From Bacteroidota bacterium (lineage in GTDB: Bacteria > Bacteroidota > Ignavibacteria > Ignavibacteriales > Melioribacteraceae): a stretch of DNA of 64,000 nt. Position 1 is the first letter of the stretch, and every line of letters starts with the position of its first letter. Shown piece by piece: positions 17,134 through 25,976 of the stretch. Location: assembly GCA_023381535.1 (NCBI GenBank), contig JAMCSN010000082.1, positions 1-64,000 on the forward strand. The letters are read 5' to 3'. Made by a program: the position numbers and the translations under genes. Under the pieces are notes generated by a model. It was not told the DNA's origin, made no database searches, and was given only the letters and a program-made list of their open reading frames with translations.

Positions 17134-18538
17134 TGTCTATCCTCAAATCTTTTGAAATGATATTAAATAATTCATGTTCGCTCAACAGCTTACTCTTCAT
17201 CAATGCTTTTACAAAAGGCATTTCATGTTCATACGCATACTTTACGAGTTCCTGTATCGTTTCATAACCGAACGTAGTTATCAGCGAAGCAGCAATAGCC
17301 GATGAATTGATCAAGTTTAGTTTACAGCGCTCTATGTTGGCTGTGATGCCATCGATACATTTGAGAGCGAGATTTATGTTTGAATCTTTTAAGTAAGAGA
17401 GAGACTTTAGAAAAACGTGAGCGATCAACGGCGCAAACGCATTAAGCTCCAGATTACCGGAAGAGACCAAGTTACTGATCAGCATATCATTGGATTTTAC
17501 CAACTCACTGATTTGAATCGCGTTCTCTAAAATTACCGGATTCACCTTGCCCGGCATAATGCTGGAGCCAGCTTGCATTGGCGGAAGATTTATTTCTCCT
17601 ATGCCTCCGTTGGGACCGCTTGACATAAAACGCAGATCGTTGCACATTTTAATTATAGTTGTTGCACCGGCTTTAATTAGACCATGCACTTCAACAAATA
17701 CATCCATGTTCTGCGTTGCATCAATCAAGTCTTCACTTTTGGCGATTGGAAGTTTTGTAATTTTTTTCAAAATATTGTTTACGTTCAAAACGTAATCTTT
17801 CGAGGCACTTACGGAATTTCCAACGGCTGTTCCTCCAAGATTAACCGATCTCAACCGTTCTTCTGCATTGTAAATTCTCCAGCGGTCGCGTGCAATCGCC
17901 TGGGCATATGCACCAAATTCTTGTCCCAACGTAATTGGAACCGCATCTTGAAATTGGGTTCTTCCAAGTTTCAAAACATTCTTAAACTCACTTTCTTTTT
18001 TTTGAAGAGAGTTTTGCAACTTTGCGAAGGAATCTGCAAGCTCTCGCAGCATATAAATTGCGGCAATACGAAATGCCGTGGGAAATGTATCGTTAGTCGA
18101 TTGACTTAAGTTCACATCATCCAATGGATGAATAGAAGAATAATCACCGTAATTCTTGTTTGCGATATTTAGCGCAATATTGGCAATCACCTCGTTAATA
18201 TTCATGTTAAGAGAGGTGCCGGCGCCTCCTTGGTAAGGGTCAACAATAATCTTTTTGTAAATGTCATCTAAGTTGCCTTGGATGCATTGTTCAGTTTCAG
18301 TAATTAGAATGTGAATTGCCTCATGAATGGCTTCATATTTTTCTTTTAAAAGAATTCCACATTTGTAATTTGTTTCGGCAGCTGCAAGTTTAACCTGGAA
18401 AAAAGCTTTGATGAGATATGGGTGAATTCTTTCCCCAGATTTTATAAAATTGTTGCAGCTCCTTAATGAATGAATTCCATAGACAGCATCATCGTGTAAC
18501 TCTACTTCTCCTAACGAATCTTTTTCTATTCTCATCAT
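17126..18538 (-). CDS. Aspartate ammonia-lyase-like protein linked to hydF
   Basis: About 470 residues of the fumarase/aspartase superfamily, which eliminates ammonia from aspartate to give fumarate. The signature GSSIMPGKVNPV is intact, as are VNLSQSTNDTFPT, GRTQFQDAVP and the DPYQGGAGTSLNMNINEV stretch. I start at ATG 18538 (MMRIEKDSLG), since the longer frame begins at TTG with residues foreign to the family. The next gene, hydF, overlaps by 8 bases. From memory, aspartase-like genes occur in some [FeFe]-hydrogenase maturation operons and have been proposed to supply nitrogen for the dithiomethylamine bridge; that role is a hypothesis here. Ordinary aspartate catabolism is the alternative. 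Confidence 0.85.
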   Translation of the reverse strand: MMRIEKDSLGEVELHDDAVYGIHSLRSCNNFIKSGERIHPYLIKAFFQVKLAAAETNYKCGILLKEKYEAIHEAIHILITETEQCIQGNLDDIYKKIIVDPYQGGAGTSLNMNINEVIANIALNIANKNYGDYSSIHPLDDVNLSQSTNDTFPTAFRIAAIYMLRELADSFAKLQNSLQKKESEFKNVLKLGRTQFQDAVPITLGQEFGAYAQAIARDRWRIYNAEERLRSVNLGGTAVGNSVSASKDYVLNVNNILKKITKLPIAKSEDLIDATQNMDVFVEVHGLIKAGATTIIKMCNDLRFMSSGPNGGIGEINLPPMQAGSSIMPGKVNPVILENAIQISELVKSNDMLISNLVSSGNLELNAFAPLIAHVFLKSLSYLKDSNINLALKCIDGITANIERCKLNLINSSAIAASLITTFGYETIQELVKYAYEHEMPFVKALMKSKLLSEHELFNIISKDLRIDIE

Positions 18539-18598
18539 CAACTCACAAAAATTTACGATCAAAATATATCAAAAATTGAGAACGCTTTTTTTGATGGA

Positions 18599-18629
18599 CA
18601 AAAAAAGACCCCCAACAATTGGGGGTCTT
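18599..18629 (-). terminator. Rho-independent terminator after the multihaem cytochrome gene
   Basis: AAGACCCCCAA at 18605-18615 pairs perfectly with TTGGGGGTCTT at 18619-18629 around a three-base loop. On the minus strand the stem is followed by a run of T, so it ends transcription of the cytochrome gene whose stop lies 24 bases upstream. Confidence 0.92.
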
Positions 18630-18652
18630 AGCAAACGTCTTCCGAAAATAAA

Positions 18653-20764
18653 TTACTTGAGTAAAATCATCTTGTTAACTTTTACAAAATTATCAGCTTC
18701 TATTCTATAAAGATACATACCGGAAGCCAAGTCTTTTGCAGACCATTCAACTATATGAACGCCAGCATTCAGATTATCGTTGACCAGTGTTACGATTTCT
18801 CTGCCGGTTACGTCATAGACAGTCAACTTAACATGAGATTCTTTCGGTAATGCGAATCTGATGTTGGTTGATGGGTTGAACGGATTCGGATAGTTTTGAT
18901 ATACAATATAATCCGTTGGTACAGTGTCTTGATAATCCTGTTTAACGGCTGTCGCGATTCCTAAGAGTTTCATTGCGCCCCGAAGAGCCGTTACAATATA
19001 TTTTGGATTATGGATACCGTTACTTTTATCTTCAAACGCAGTAAACGCATTCCAATATGCGCTTAATTGATCCTTAGTCCATTTTGAACTTGGGGTGGGA
19101 AATCCAAACCACGTTCCATCATCTTTAGTAAATCCGTACCCTTTACTTATCACAACTCCTGGTATAGAAGTTGCTAATTGTGCCATTACTTTGGTAATCA
19201 TTCCTCTAACTTCTATTTGTAACCCTTCTTCAACCTTGTTGTTGTCAAAATCTGCTGTACCATTCAAATAGAATTTTACTTGATCGAAACTGGTTCCGAA
19301 TGTGAAACCATGGCATTGTGCACAAGCTTCCATATTATCCGTTCCATCAGGGGACATCATACTAAAAGTATGTCCGCCCATTTTAATTATATTACCCTGA
19401 GCGTCAGCGCTAACATTATTTTTGTACATATGACATCTTACGCATGCATCAACAGTGGCGCCGATATGATTTGATTTAGCCAATTTCTGACCGCCCAATT
19501 CAAGCATATTGTTCGATGCCAAGATGTCACCCTGCGCTCCATAATGTGGACCGAATCGCAAATTGATGGCTGACGTTCCTGCACCAGCTATTGCTGCATT
19601 AGCTTCAGCTCTGGATTGATGACAATTCATACAAAGGGCACCTTTGCCCGCGTCTGTTATTTGTATCGTCGTTCCACCAGGCGCCAATAAACTAACTGAC
19701 ACTGTTCTCAGTTGATTAACATTTGCGTCGCTATGTGGATCATGGCAAGCTGCACAAGTAATAGGTGCATATGATGCATCAAAATAAGGGTCTGTTGTTG
19801 AAACACCTTCAACAAATTCTGCAAATCCTTTCCCGCTATGGCATCTTACGCAAGTCTCACGTCCGGATCCGGTTGGATAGGAAGTGGAAACCGCATGTTT
19901 TGAAGTTGCCCATTGGTCAGGGAAGAAATGATGAGTACCTGAGTCATGACAAAAGGCGCAAACTTTTGCATCCCACGAAGCTACCATTCTTTCATCGGTT
20001 GTAACGCCAAGGTGTCCGCTTGCAGGTCCATGGCAGCTTTCGCATTGAATGTTTGCTCTTGTCATTGCATCGGGGAATTGAGTAACCAACTTAGTATAGT
20101 TTCCAGCAGCAAGCACAGTTGGGAATGTAAATGGGAAATCATCAAAACCGTCGTTTACCGCAGTTGAGTCTTTATCATAGCCCGTAGTATGGCATCCTAA
20201 GCAAGATGCGCTATATCTCGAACTCACAGTTCCGTCAACACCTCTCTGCATCATTGATGAATGGCCTGTATTTTCCCATTCAGCAACTTTGCCCGAATGG
20301 CATGTTTTGCATTGGAGTTTTGTATCAGTACTGTTGTAAACAGTATTATAAACGCCAATGTATTTTCCTGCATTTAGTACAATTGTTGAAGTATAGCCCC
20401 CATCAGTTACTGTAATATTATATGTTCCCATTAAATCGGGAGTGAAAGTAACTACTTGAGTGGAATCGTTTTGAACATCCTTTGTTGTTCCTATTTTTGC
20501 AGTTGAGCCGGAAGGTTTCTTCGTTATAGTGAAAACCGGAGAAACAAATTTCTTGCCTGTAAATGACGCTTCTAAATAACACTGTGTTCCTACACCAACA
20601 TTTGTTAAACCGTTAAAGGGGTAAGTGTAAATGTCTGTGGTGGATTTAACAACATCTCGCGGAGACACACCATAAGGTGAAAAACTTAAATTCACTGTTT
20701 GCGCACTTACTGATGCAGTAACAAGTATCAATGCGGAGAGAATAATTGTAAATTTACGAATCAT
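18653..20764 (-). CDS. Secreted nine-haem c-type cytochrome with T9SS sorting domain
   Basis: The 703-residue protein starts with a signal peptide (IILSALILVTASVSAQ) at ATG 20764, with GGAGGA in front. Between about 150 and 500 there are nine CxxCH haem sites: CKTCH, CLGCH, CESCH, CAFCH, CVRCH, CAACH, CMNCH, CVRCH and CAQCH. Many extra His residues could be distal ligands. The last 85 residues form a type A sorting domain, with YQNYPNPFNPST and ending KMILLK, as in T9SS cargo. The protein is therefore expected at the cell surface or outside, suited to carrying electrons across or beyond the outer membrane. The electron donor and acceptor are unknown. It is transcribed alone and has its own terminator. 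Confidence 0.9.
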   Translation of the reverse strand: MIRKFTIILSALILVTASVSAQTVNLSFSPYGVSPRDVVKSTTDIYTYPFNGLTNVGVGTQCYLEASFTGKKFVSPVFTITKKPSGSTAKIGTTKDVQNDSTQVVTFTPDLMGTYNITVTDGGYTSTIVLNAGKYIGVYNTVYNSTDTKLQCKTCHSGKVAEWENTGHSSMMQRGVDGTVSSRYSASCLGCHTTGYDKDSTAVNDGFDDFPFTFPTVLAAGNYTKLVTQFPDAMTRANIQCESCHGPASGHLGVTTDERMVASWDAKVCAFCHDSGTHHFFPDQWATSKHAVSTSYPTGSGRETCVRCHSGKGFAEFVEGVSTTDPYFDASYAPITCAACHDPHSDANVNQLRTVSVSLLAPGGTTIQITDAGKGALCMNCHQSRAEANAAIAGAGTSAINLRFGPHYGAQGDILASNNMLELGGQKLAKSNHIGATVDACVRCHMYKNNVSADAQGNIIKMGGHTFSMMSPDGTDNMEACAQCHGFTFGTSFDQVKFYLNGTADFDNNKVEEGLQIEVRGMITKVMAQLATSIPGVVISKGYGFTKDDGTWFGFPTPSSKWTKDQLSAYWNAFTAFEDKSNGIHNPKYIVTALRGAMKLLGIATAVKQDYQDTVPTDYIVYQNYPNPFNPSTNIRFALPKESHVKLTVYDVTGREIVTLVNDNLNAGVHIVEWSAKDLASGMYLYRIEADNFVKVNKMILLK

Positions 20765-21007
20765 TTTGATCCTCCATTAATTTAGTATTTTCTTTTGCGA
20801 CTCAGTCATCCGAAATAAAGATAAAAAGAGATTTATACTTTTTATTCTAATTTCTAATTAAAAAATAAAAAAAATAATAAAGATGTCAAAGTCTAAAAAA
20901 GATTTTTTATTAAAAAATTAAATTTTTATCAAGAACTATTTTTTTATTTATTTGTTGTTCGAACTAATCAAAATGTGTAAATATCTCTTATAAATTATCG
21001 AGTGCAA

Positions 21008-22417
21008 ATGCTGATTTATAATACCCTTTCGCGTAAAAAAGAAGAATTTCGTCCAATTAACCCGGATTTTGTAACGATGTACGTTTGCGGACCTACCGTA
21101 TATGATTTTTTCCATATCGGAAATGCCCGATCATTTATCATGGCAGACATAATACGAAGATATCTTGAGTACAAAGGTTTCAAAGTAAAGTTTACAATGA
21201 ACATTACAGATGTAGATGATAATATTATCAAGAAATCGATACAGGAAAAGAAACCGGCATCTGAAGTTGCTGCTTATTATGCACAAGCTTTTTTTGAGGA
21301 CTTAAAAAAACTCAAAGTTAGCGCCGCAACTTTTAATCCAAAGGCAACGAACCATATCGAAACTATGATAAATTTAATCTCCGATTTGGAAAAGAAAGGT
21401 ATAGCTTATAACGTTAACGGGAATGTATTTTTTGATGTATCGAAGTTTAATGAGTATGGAAAATTGAGCGGTAAAAATATTAATGAGCTTGAAGCCGGTG
21501 CTCGAATTGAAATTAATGATGAGAAAAAAAATCCTCTAGACTTTGCGCTTTGGAAGAAAGCGAAAGAAGGTGAGCCTTCGTGGGACAGCCCGTGGGGAAA
21601 AGGCAGACCCGGCTGGCATATCGAATGCTCTGCTATGAGCACGACTCTATTAGGTAAGACGATAGACATACACGCTGGCGGGAATGATCTGATTTTTCCG
21701 CATCATGAAAACGAAATTGCCCAGAGTGAATCGGCATTCGAACAAAAGTTTGTAAACTATTGGATGCACTTTGGTTTTTTAAATATTCAGAATGAAAAGA
21801 TGTCTAAGTCGTTGGGCAACTTTTTTACTGCGAGAGAGATACTTACAAAATACTCAGCAGAAGCAATAAGGCTTTTCTTCTCTCAAACGTATTATGGCGG
21901 ACCGCTTAATTTCAGTGATGAGTTACTTGACTCGGCTCAGAAGGGAGTCGAAAAAATCATAAATCTTGCAGAAAAAATTGAACACTCCTTAAAAGTTGCA
22001 ACCGACGATGGCGTCAATCCAGATTTTAATTTTCAGAAATACTACGATGACTTTGCCAAGGTAATGGATGACGATTTCAATACACCGCAAGGCGTTGCGG
22101 TAATTTTTGATTTTGTAAAAGCTGTAAATAAAATAATCTCGGATAACGAGAAAATTAAGATTCAGTTTTTTGTTAATGCTAAAAAATTCTTGAAAGACAC
22201 TGCCGACGATGTACTGGGAATAATTAGTTTTGAACAATTAGGAAAATCTTCGGAGGGTATTTTGGAAGATGATTTAATTAAATTGTTGATAGAGGTAAGA
22301 GAAACTCTAAAGAAAGAAAAGAATTTCTCTCTTGCAGATCAGATTAGAAATGATTTGAACAAACTAGGGATTATACTTGAAGACAGTAAATCGGGAACGA
22401 CTTTCAAAAAAAGATAA
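21008..22417 (+). CDS. cysS: Cysteinyl-tRNA synthetase
   Basis: The 469-residue class I synthetase charges tRNA-Cys. It shows YVCGPTVYDFFHIGNAR, which combines the first zinc Cys with the HIGH-type motif, the zinc-site region HIECSAMS and HAGGNDLIFPHHENE, and the KMSKS loop EKMSKSLGNF near 270. I prefer ATG 21008 (MLIYNTLSRKK) to the GTG two codons upstream. There is no clear Shine-Dalgarno; the 240 bases upstream are extremely AT-rich and shared with the divergent cytochrome gene. Confidence 0.95.
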   Translation: MLIYNTLSRKKEEFRPINPDFVTMYVCGPTVYDFFHIGNARSFIMADIIRRYLEYKGFKVKFTMNITDVDDNIIKKSIQEKKPASEVAAYYAQAFFEDLKKLKVSAATFNPKATNHIETMINLISDLEKKGIAYNVNGNVFFDVSKFNEYGKLSGKNINELEAGARIEINDEKKNPLDFALWKKAKEGEPSWDSPWGKGRPGWHIECSAMSTTLLGKTIDIHAGGNDLIFPHHENEIAQSESAFEQKFVNYWMHFGFLNIQNEKMSKSLGNFFTAREILTKYSAEAIRLFFSQTYYGGPLNFSDELLDSAQKGVEKIINLAEKIEHSLKVATDDGVNPDFNFQKYYDDFAKVMDDDFNTPQGVAVIFDFVKAVNKIISDNEKIKIQFFVNAKKFLKDTADDVLGIISFEQLGKSSEGILEDDLIKLLIEVRETLKKEKNFSLADQIRNDLNKLGIILEDSKSGTTFKKR

Positions 22418-22519
22418 GCCCTTGCTTGGCTAAGATAAGAATTGCTTTCACCTAATTTTTTCTGCATAAAACAAAAATTCTTTCTAATTTACTTTCAAGA
22501 TTTACGGGACGGAACCACA

Positions 22520-23290
22520 ATGAAAAAAATCTCTTCATTAATAATTATTCTTTTCATTAGCTCTCAATTATTTAGCCAAGGCACAAGCGGTTCGAATGCG
22601 AAATACGAATACAGAAATCTGATAGATTTGCCGACTGCCGGAATCCTTCAGAAAGGTTTTACCGGCGTATCCATGGATATTATGCCGGACGGGGTTGTAG
22701 TTTCAAAAATTGAAGTCGGCGTTTTCGAAGGATTTAGTTTCGGAATTTCCTACGGTGGAAGCAATATCATCGGTTCGGGAAATATTGAGTGGTATAAACT
22801 CCCGGGTATTAACATAAGAGGAAGGATCATCGATGAGAGCCAAGCGTTGCCTGCAATCACGGTTGGCTTTGATTCACAAGGCAAGGGAAATTATAACCGC
22901 GATCTTGATCGATACCAAATAAAGTCTCCGGGATTCTTTGCTGCAGCAGCAAAAAATTTTGAATTCTTCGGCTACTTAAGTCTTCATGGAGTGATTAACT
23001 ATTCTCTTGAAAGAAATGATGGCGACAAGGACATAGACATCGGCGTCGGCTTCGAAAAAACCCTTGGCGGAAGAGTTTCACTGCTTGGCGAATACGATTT
23101 TGGAACCAACGATAATACCGGCAGTTCACTTGGGAAAGGCAACGGATATTTAAATATGGGTCTGCGCTGGTCTGTTGGAGAAGGTTTAACGCTCGGCTTA
23201 AATTTCAGAGATTTGTTGGTTAACAAACGAATTAACAGCAACAGTGCCGATAGAGGTATTTTTGTTGAATACGTAAAAAGTTTATTCTAG
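22520..23290 (+). CDS. Predicted outer-membrane beta-barrel protein, function unknown
   Basis: I start at ATG 22520, which opens a signal peptide (MKKISSLIIILFISSQLFSQ); the frame further upstream is unrelated low-complexity sequence. The mature 236 residues are rich in Gly and alternating polar/aromatic strands (FSFGISYGGSNIIGSGNIEW, LLGEYDFGTND, YLNMGLRWSVGEGLTLGLNF) and end in aromatic YVKSLF, typical of outer-membrane barrels. No specific family is recognised. It stands between cysS and a Tyr-rich lipoprotein, in the same direction, with gaps of about 100-150 bases. Confidence 0.65.
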   Translation: MKKISSLIIILFISSQLFSQGTSGSNAKYEYRNLIDLPTAGILQKGFTGVSMDIMPDGVVVSKIEVGVFEGFSFGISYGGSNIIGSGNIEWYKLPGINIRGRIIDESQALPAITVGFDSQGKGNYNRDLDRYQIKSPGFFAAAAKNFEFFGYLSLHGVINYSLERNDGDKDIDIGVGFEKTLGGRVSLLGEYDFGTNDNTGSSLGKGNGYLNMGLRWSVGEGLTLGLNFRDLLVNKRINSNSADRGIFVEYVKSLF

Positions 23291-23439
23291 CTGTTTGTAT
23301 TTCAAAACGAACACATCAGTTCACTCTTCTATACACATAACTTAGTTTTCATTCAAATAGCTGCATTTCTACCTTTCTTTTGAAACTGAAAAGGGTATAG
23401 TTTTTGTATAAGAGATATAGAATTTTAAAGGGTGGTGTC

Positions 23440-24384
23440 ATGAAAACATTGATCAAATTATTAGCTGTCGTTCCGCTTTTGTGGTTGGGCGGCTGTTATA
23501 CGCAAGTCGCTTTGCGCGACAGTGGTTATAGTAACCAGGGTAATGAAAGAGAAGGCGATCAGTATGCGCAGTCTCAAGATTCCACTGAGTATTATGATCA
23601 GGCAGACTCTAACTATTACCCCGATAATTACAACTACGATAACGGTTATCTTAACTACAGAAGATTCTATTGGGGATACTACCCATCCTATGGGTTTAAC
23701 TTAGGATACTACTACGATCCTTTCGGGTATGATTGGTATGGTTACAGTCCTTATTCTTATTGGGGACCCGGCTATTACTGGTCTAACTATTATCCGAACA
23801 GTTTATGGAGATATTATAACGACTACTGGGGTAACTACATGCCTTATACGTATTACAAATATCGAACATACACAGCTTTGAGACCAAGAGGTAACGAAGG
23901 CGACCGAGGTTCTGCTACAAGATATAGGAATTCAGGCGGTGGCGGTAGAGGTTCCGCAGCTGGAGTAGGATATCCAACTAGAGATAGAAATACAAATACC
24001 GGTTTGAATGTTGATCTCGGCAATGTCAGGGTCTCTCGTGATGCCAATAGTGGAAACAGTTCAGGTTCGCGTGTGTCAAAAGAATCTCCGAAAAACAATA
24101 CAAACTCGCGTAACGCAGAGGTAAGGTCACGCAACAGGAATGAAAGACAAAATCCTCAGGTTAGGGAGAATCCGAATCGCAGAAGCGGTGAATCTGGGCG
24201 AGCTACAAGAGGAGAAAGTTCACGTCGAAGTTATTCTCCGCCACCGCGTTCCGAGAGACCGGCTCCGAGCTATACGCCAAGAAGTGAACCAAGCTCTCGA
24301 CCAGCACCGTCCCAAGCGCCGCGTTCTGAAAGTTCAGGACGATCGAGTTCAGGTTCTAGAGAATCAAGCGATCGAGGAAGATAA
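23440..24384 (+). CDS. Lipoprotein with Tyr-rich and Arg/Ser/Pro-rich low-complexity regions
   Basis: ATG 23440 opens a lipoprotein signal peptide with lipobox LGGC (Cys at about residue 20). Residues 55-135 are dominated by Tyr, Asn, Trp, Gly and Asp, with repeats such as YYPDNYNYDNGYL and WGYYPSYGFNLGYY. From about 145 onward the chain is Arg, Ser, Gly and Pro rich and ends in RSSSGSRESSDRGR, likely disordered. The total is 314 residues. It would be anchored in the outer or inner membrane after LspA processing. No enzymatic domain is visible. The low-complexity blocks suggest a surface, adhesion or matrix role, which is a guess. Confidence 0.7.
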   Translation: MKTLIKLLAVVPLLWLGGCYTQVALRDSGYSNQGNEREGDQYAQSQDSTEYYDQADSNYYPDNYNYDNGYLNYRRFYWGYYPSYGFNLGYYYDPFGYDWYGYSPYSYWGPGYYWSNYYPNSLWRYYNDYWGNYMPYTYYKYRTYTALRPRGNEGDRGSATRYRNSGGGGRGSAAGVGYPTRDRNTNTGLNVDLGNVRVSRDANSGNSSGSRVSKESPKNNTNSRNAEVRSRNRNERQNPQVRENPNRRSGESGRATRGESSRRSYSPPPRSERPAPSYTPRSEPSSRPAPSQAPRSESSGRSSSGSRESSDRGR

Positions 24385-24434
24385 TTATTGTTTCGTTGGT
24401 ACTGTATTAATTATTCAACAACGTTGAGGAAATT

Positions 24435-25892
24435 ATGAAAAGCTATTTGAAGTTTCTAGGAATGTTCTTGCTTATGGTTTGCACACTTCATGCGCAGGAC
24501 TTCAATGATGCATTAAGGTTAAGCGATCCGGGGATCATCAGCGGTCCCAGATCTCTTGGAATGGGAAATGCATACACTGCTATCAGCAATGATTTATCTG
24601 CCGCAATTTTTAATCCGGCGGGTTTTGGTTTAATTCGAAAACTGCAATTTGACGGTGCATTGGGAAATAATTCTTTGAGCAATAACGTAACATTCTTTGG
24701 AAACAGTACAAACGCTTCCAACAGCTCTACAAGACTAAGCCAATTTGGGTTTGCGTTTCCGATTCCAACGTCAAGAGGAAGCCTGGTGTTTGCGTTAGGT
24801 TACAACCAGCTTAAAGATTTCAACAACATTATAAAGTTTAACGGTTACAACCCGGGCAACACTTCCAAAATCCAGGACTTGGTTTATTCCTCGAATCCGG
24901 ACGATAATGACTTCGCATATAATTTAGGATTAAGCTACACACTCCGCGATGCTAACAACAATTCTCTGGGTGATACGACTTTGATAAACGGTAAACTGAA
25001 CCAGAACGGAAATATTCTTAGCGAAGGAACAATTAACAGTTGGTACTTCGGCGGTGCTATTGAGGTTGAGCAAAATGTCTTTGTTGGTGCAACCATTAAC
25101 ATTATTACCGGCACATTCAAAAGGACATTGGATTATTGGGAAAAGAATTTGTTGAATAATTATCCTCCAACATTACAACTCGATCCGACGGATAGCAGAA
25201 CCGCCGGCTTCCAATCGTTTTATAGAAATACAATTTTGAATTGGGATATTTCAGGCTGGGATGCAAAGATCGGAATGTTAGCCAAAGTTAATGATTCATT
25301 TAATCTCGGCGCAACAATAAGATTCCCAAGGACTTACACAATCAAAGAAACATACTCGGTTTACGGCGAAAGCTATTTCACAAACACTACATTTAAAATT
25401 GATCCGCCCATTGATTACCGGAGCGAGTACGATATTACAACTCCGTACGAATTTACATTAGGCGGTTCGTTCAAAAACGATATTGTTACACTGAGCGCCG
25501 ATGCAACAATGATTGATTTTACTCAAATGCAGTTTTCAAGCGGACTCGATCAAATTACGCGGGAACAAAACAACAATGATATCAAATCACTTTTCAGAAC
25601 CGTTTATAATTTGAATGCCGGTGCTGAAGTTAGAATTCCCAACAGCGGATTTGTTTTGAGAGGCGGATTCATGTATAAACTGTCTCCTTACAAGGGCGAT
25701 CCTACCGACTACGATAAGAAATATGTAACTGTTGGTCTCGGCTACAAAACCGCGTCTAATCTTTCACTTAATCTTGCTTACTCTCACGGATGGTGGAAAG
25801 ACTTCGGTGATAATTACGGATTCAATGTTTCCCGCACTTACCAGGATTTAACCAAAGATAATTTTGTAATGGGTGTTAGCTACAACTTTTAA
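24435..25892 (+). CDS. FadL/OmpP1-family outer-membrane transport protein
   Basis: A 485-residue protein with a signal peptide ending at LHAQ (about residue 21), then an N-terminal stretch with GPRSLGMGNAYTAISNDLSA and IFNPAGFG, the hallmark of FadL/TodX-like hydrophobic-compound channels. Long barrel strands follow and the chain ends in GVSYNF with a terminal Phe. Family members carry fatty acids or aromatics across the outer membrane; the Bacteroidota versions are less well defined. GAGGA precedes ATG 24435. A strong terminator follows at 25930. Confidence 0.85.
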   Translation: MKSYLKFLGMFLLMVCTLHAQDFNDALRLSDPGIISGPRSLGMGNAYTAISNDLSAAIFNPAGFGLIRKLQFDGALGNNSLSNNVTFFGNSTNASNSSTRLSQFGFAFPIPTSRGSLVFALGYNQLKDFNNIIKFNGYNPGNTSKIQDLVYSSNPDDNDFAYNLGLSYTLRDANNNSLGDTTLINGKLNQNGNILSEGTINSWYFGGAIEVEQNVFVGATINIITGTFKRTLDYWEKNLLNNYPPTLQLDPTDSRTAGFQSFYRNTILNWDISGWDAKIGMLAKVNDSFNLGATIRFPRTYTIKETYSVYGESYFTNTTFKIDPPIDYRSEYDITTPYEFTLGGSFKNDIVTLSADATMIDFTQMQFSSGLDQITREQNNNDIKSLFRTVYNLNAGAEVRIPNSGFVLRGGFMYKLSPYKGDPTDYDKKYVTVGLGYKTASNLSLNLAYSHGWWKDFGDNYGFNVSRTYQDLTKDNFVMGVSYNF

Positions 25893-25929
25893 GTTTCTTC
25901 TTATCTCTCGTTGATTGACAACCCCCCGG

Positions 25930-25962
25930 AAGCACCTTATTTTTAAGGTGCTTCTTATTTTT
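25930..25962 (+). terminator. Rho-independent terminator after the FadL-like gene
   Basis: AAGCACCTTA (25930-25939) pairs with TAAGGTGCTT (25944-25953) around a TTTT loop, followed by CTTATTTTT. It separates the FadL-like gene from rsgA. Confidence 0.85.
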
Positions 25963-25966
25963 AAAC

Positions 25967-25971
25967 GGAGG
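25967..25971 (+). promoter_or_regulatory. Shine-Dalgarno GGAGG that points to an ATT start for rsgA
   Basis: GGAGG lies five bases before ATT at 25977. The only in-frame codons between the upstream stop (TAA 25962-25964) and the TTG at 26022 are ACG GAG GTA AAA ATT and then the conserved N-terminus, so no ATG, GTG or TTG can serve. This spacing makes ATT the most likely initiator. Confidence 0.6.
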
Positions 25972-25976
25972 TAAAA

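Noticed and set aside
22442..22519. Upstream extension of the beta-barrel gene
   Set aside because: ATG 22520 opens a proper signal peptide; the extension would bury it.
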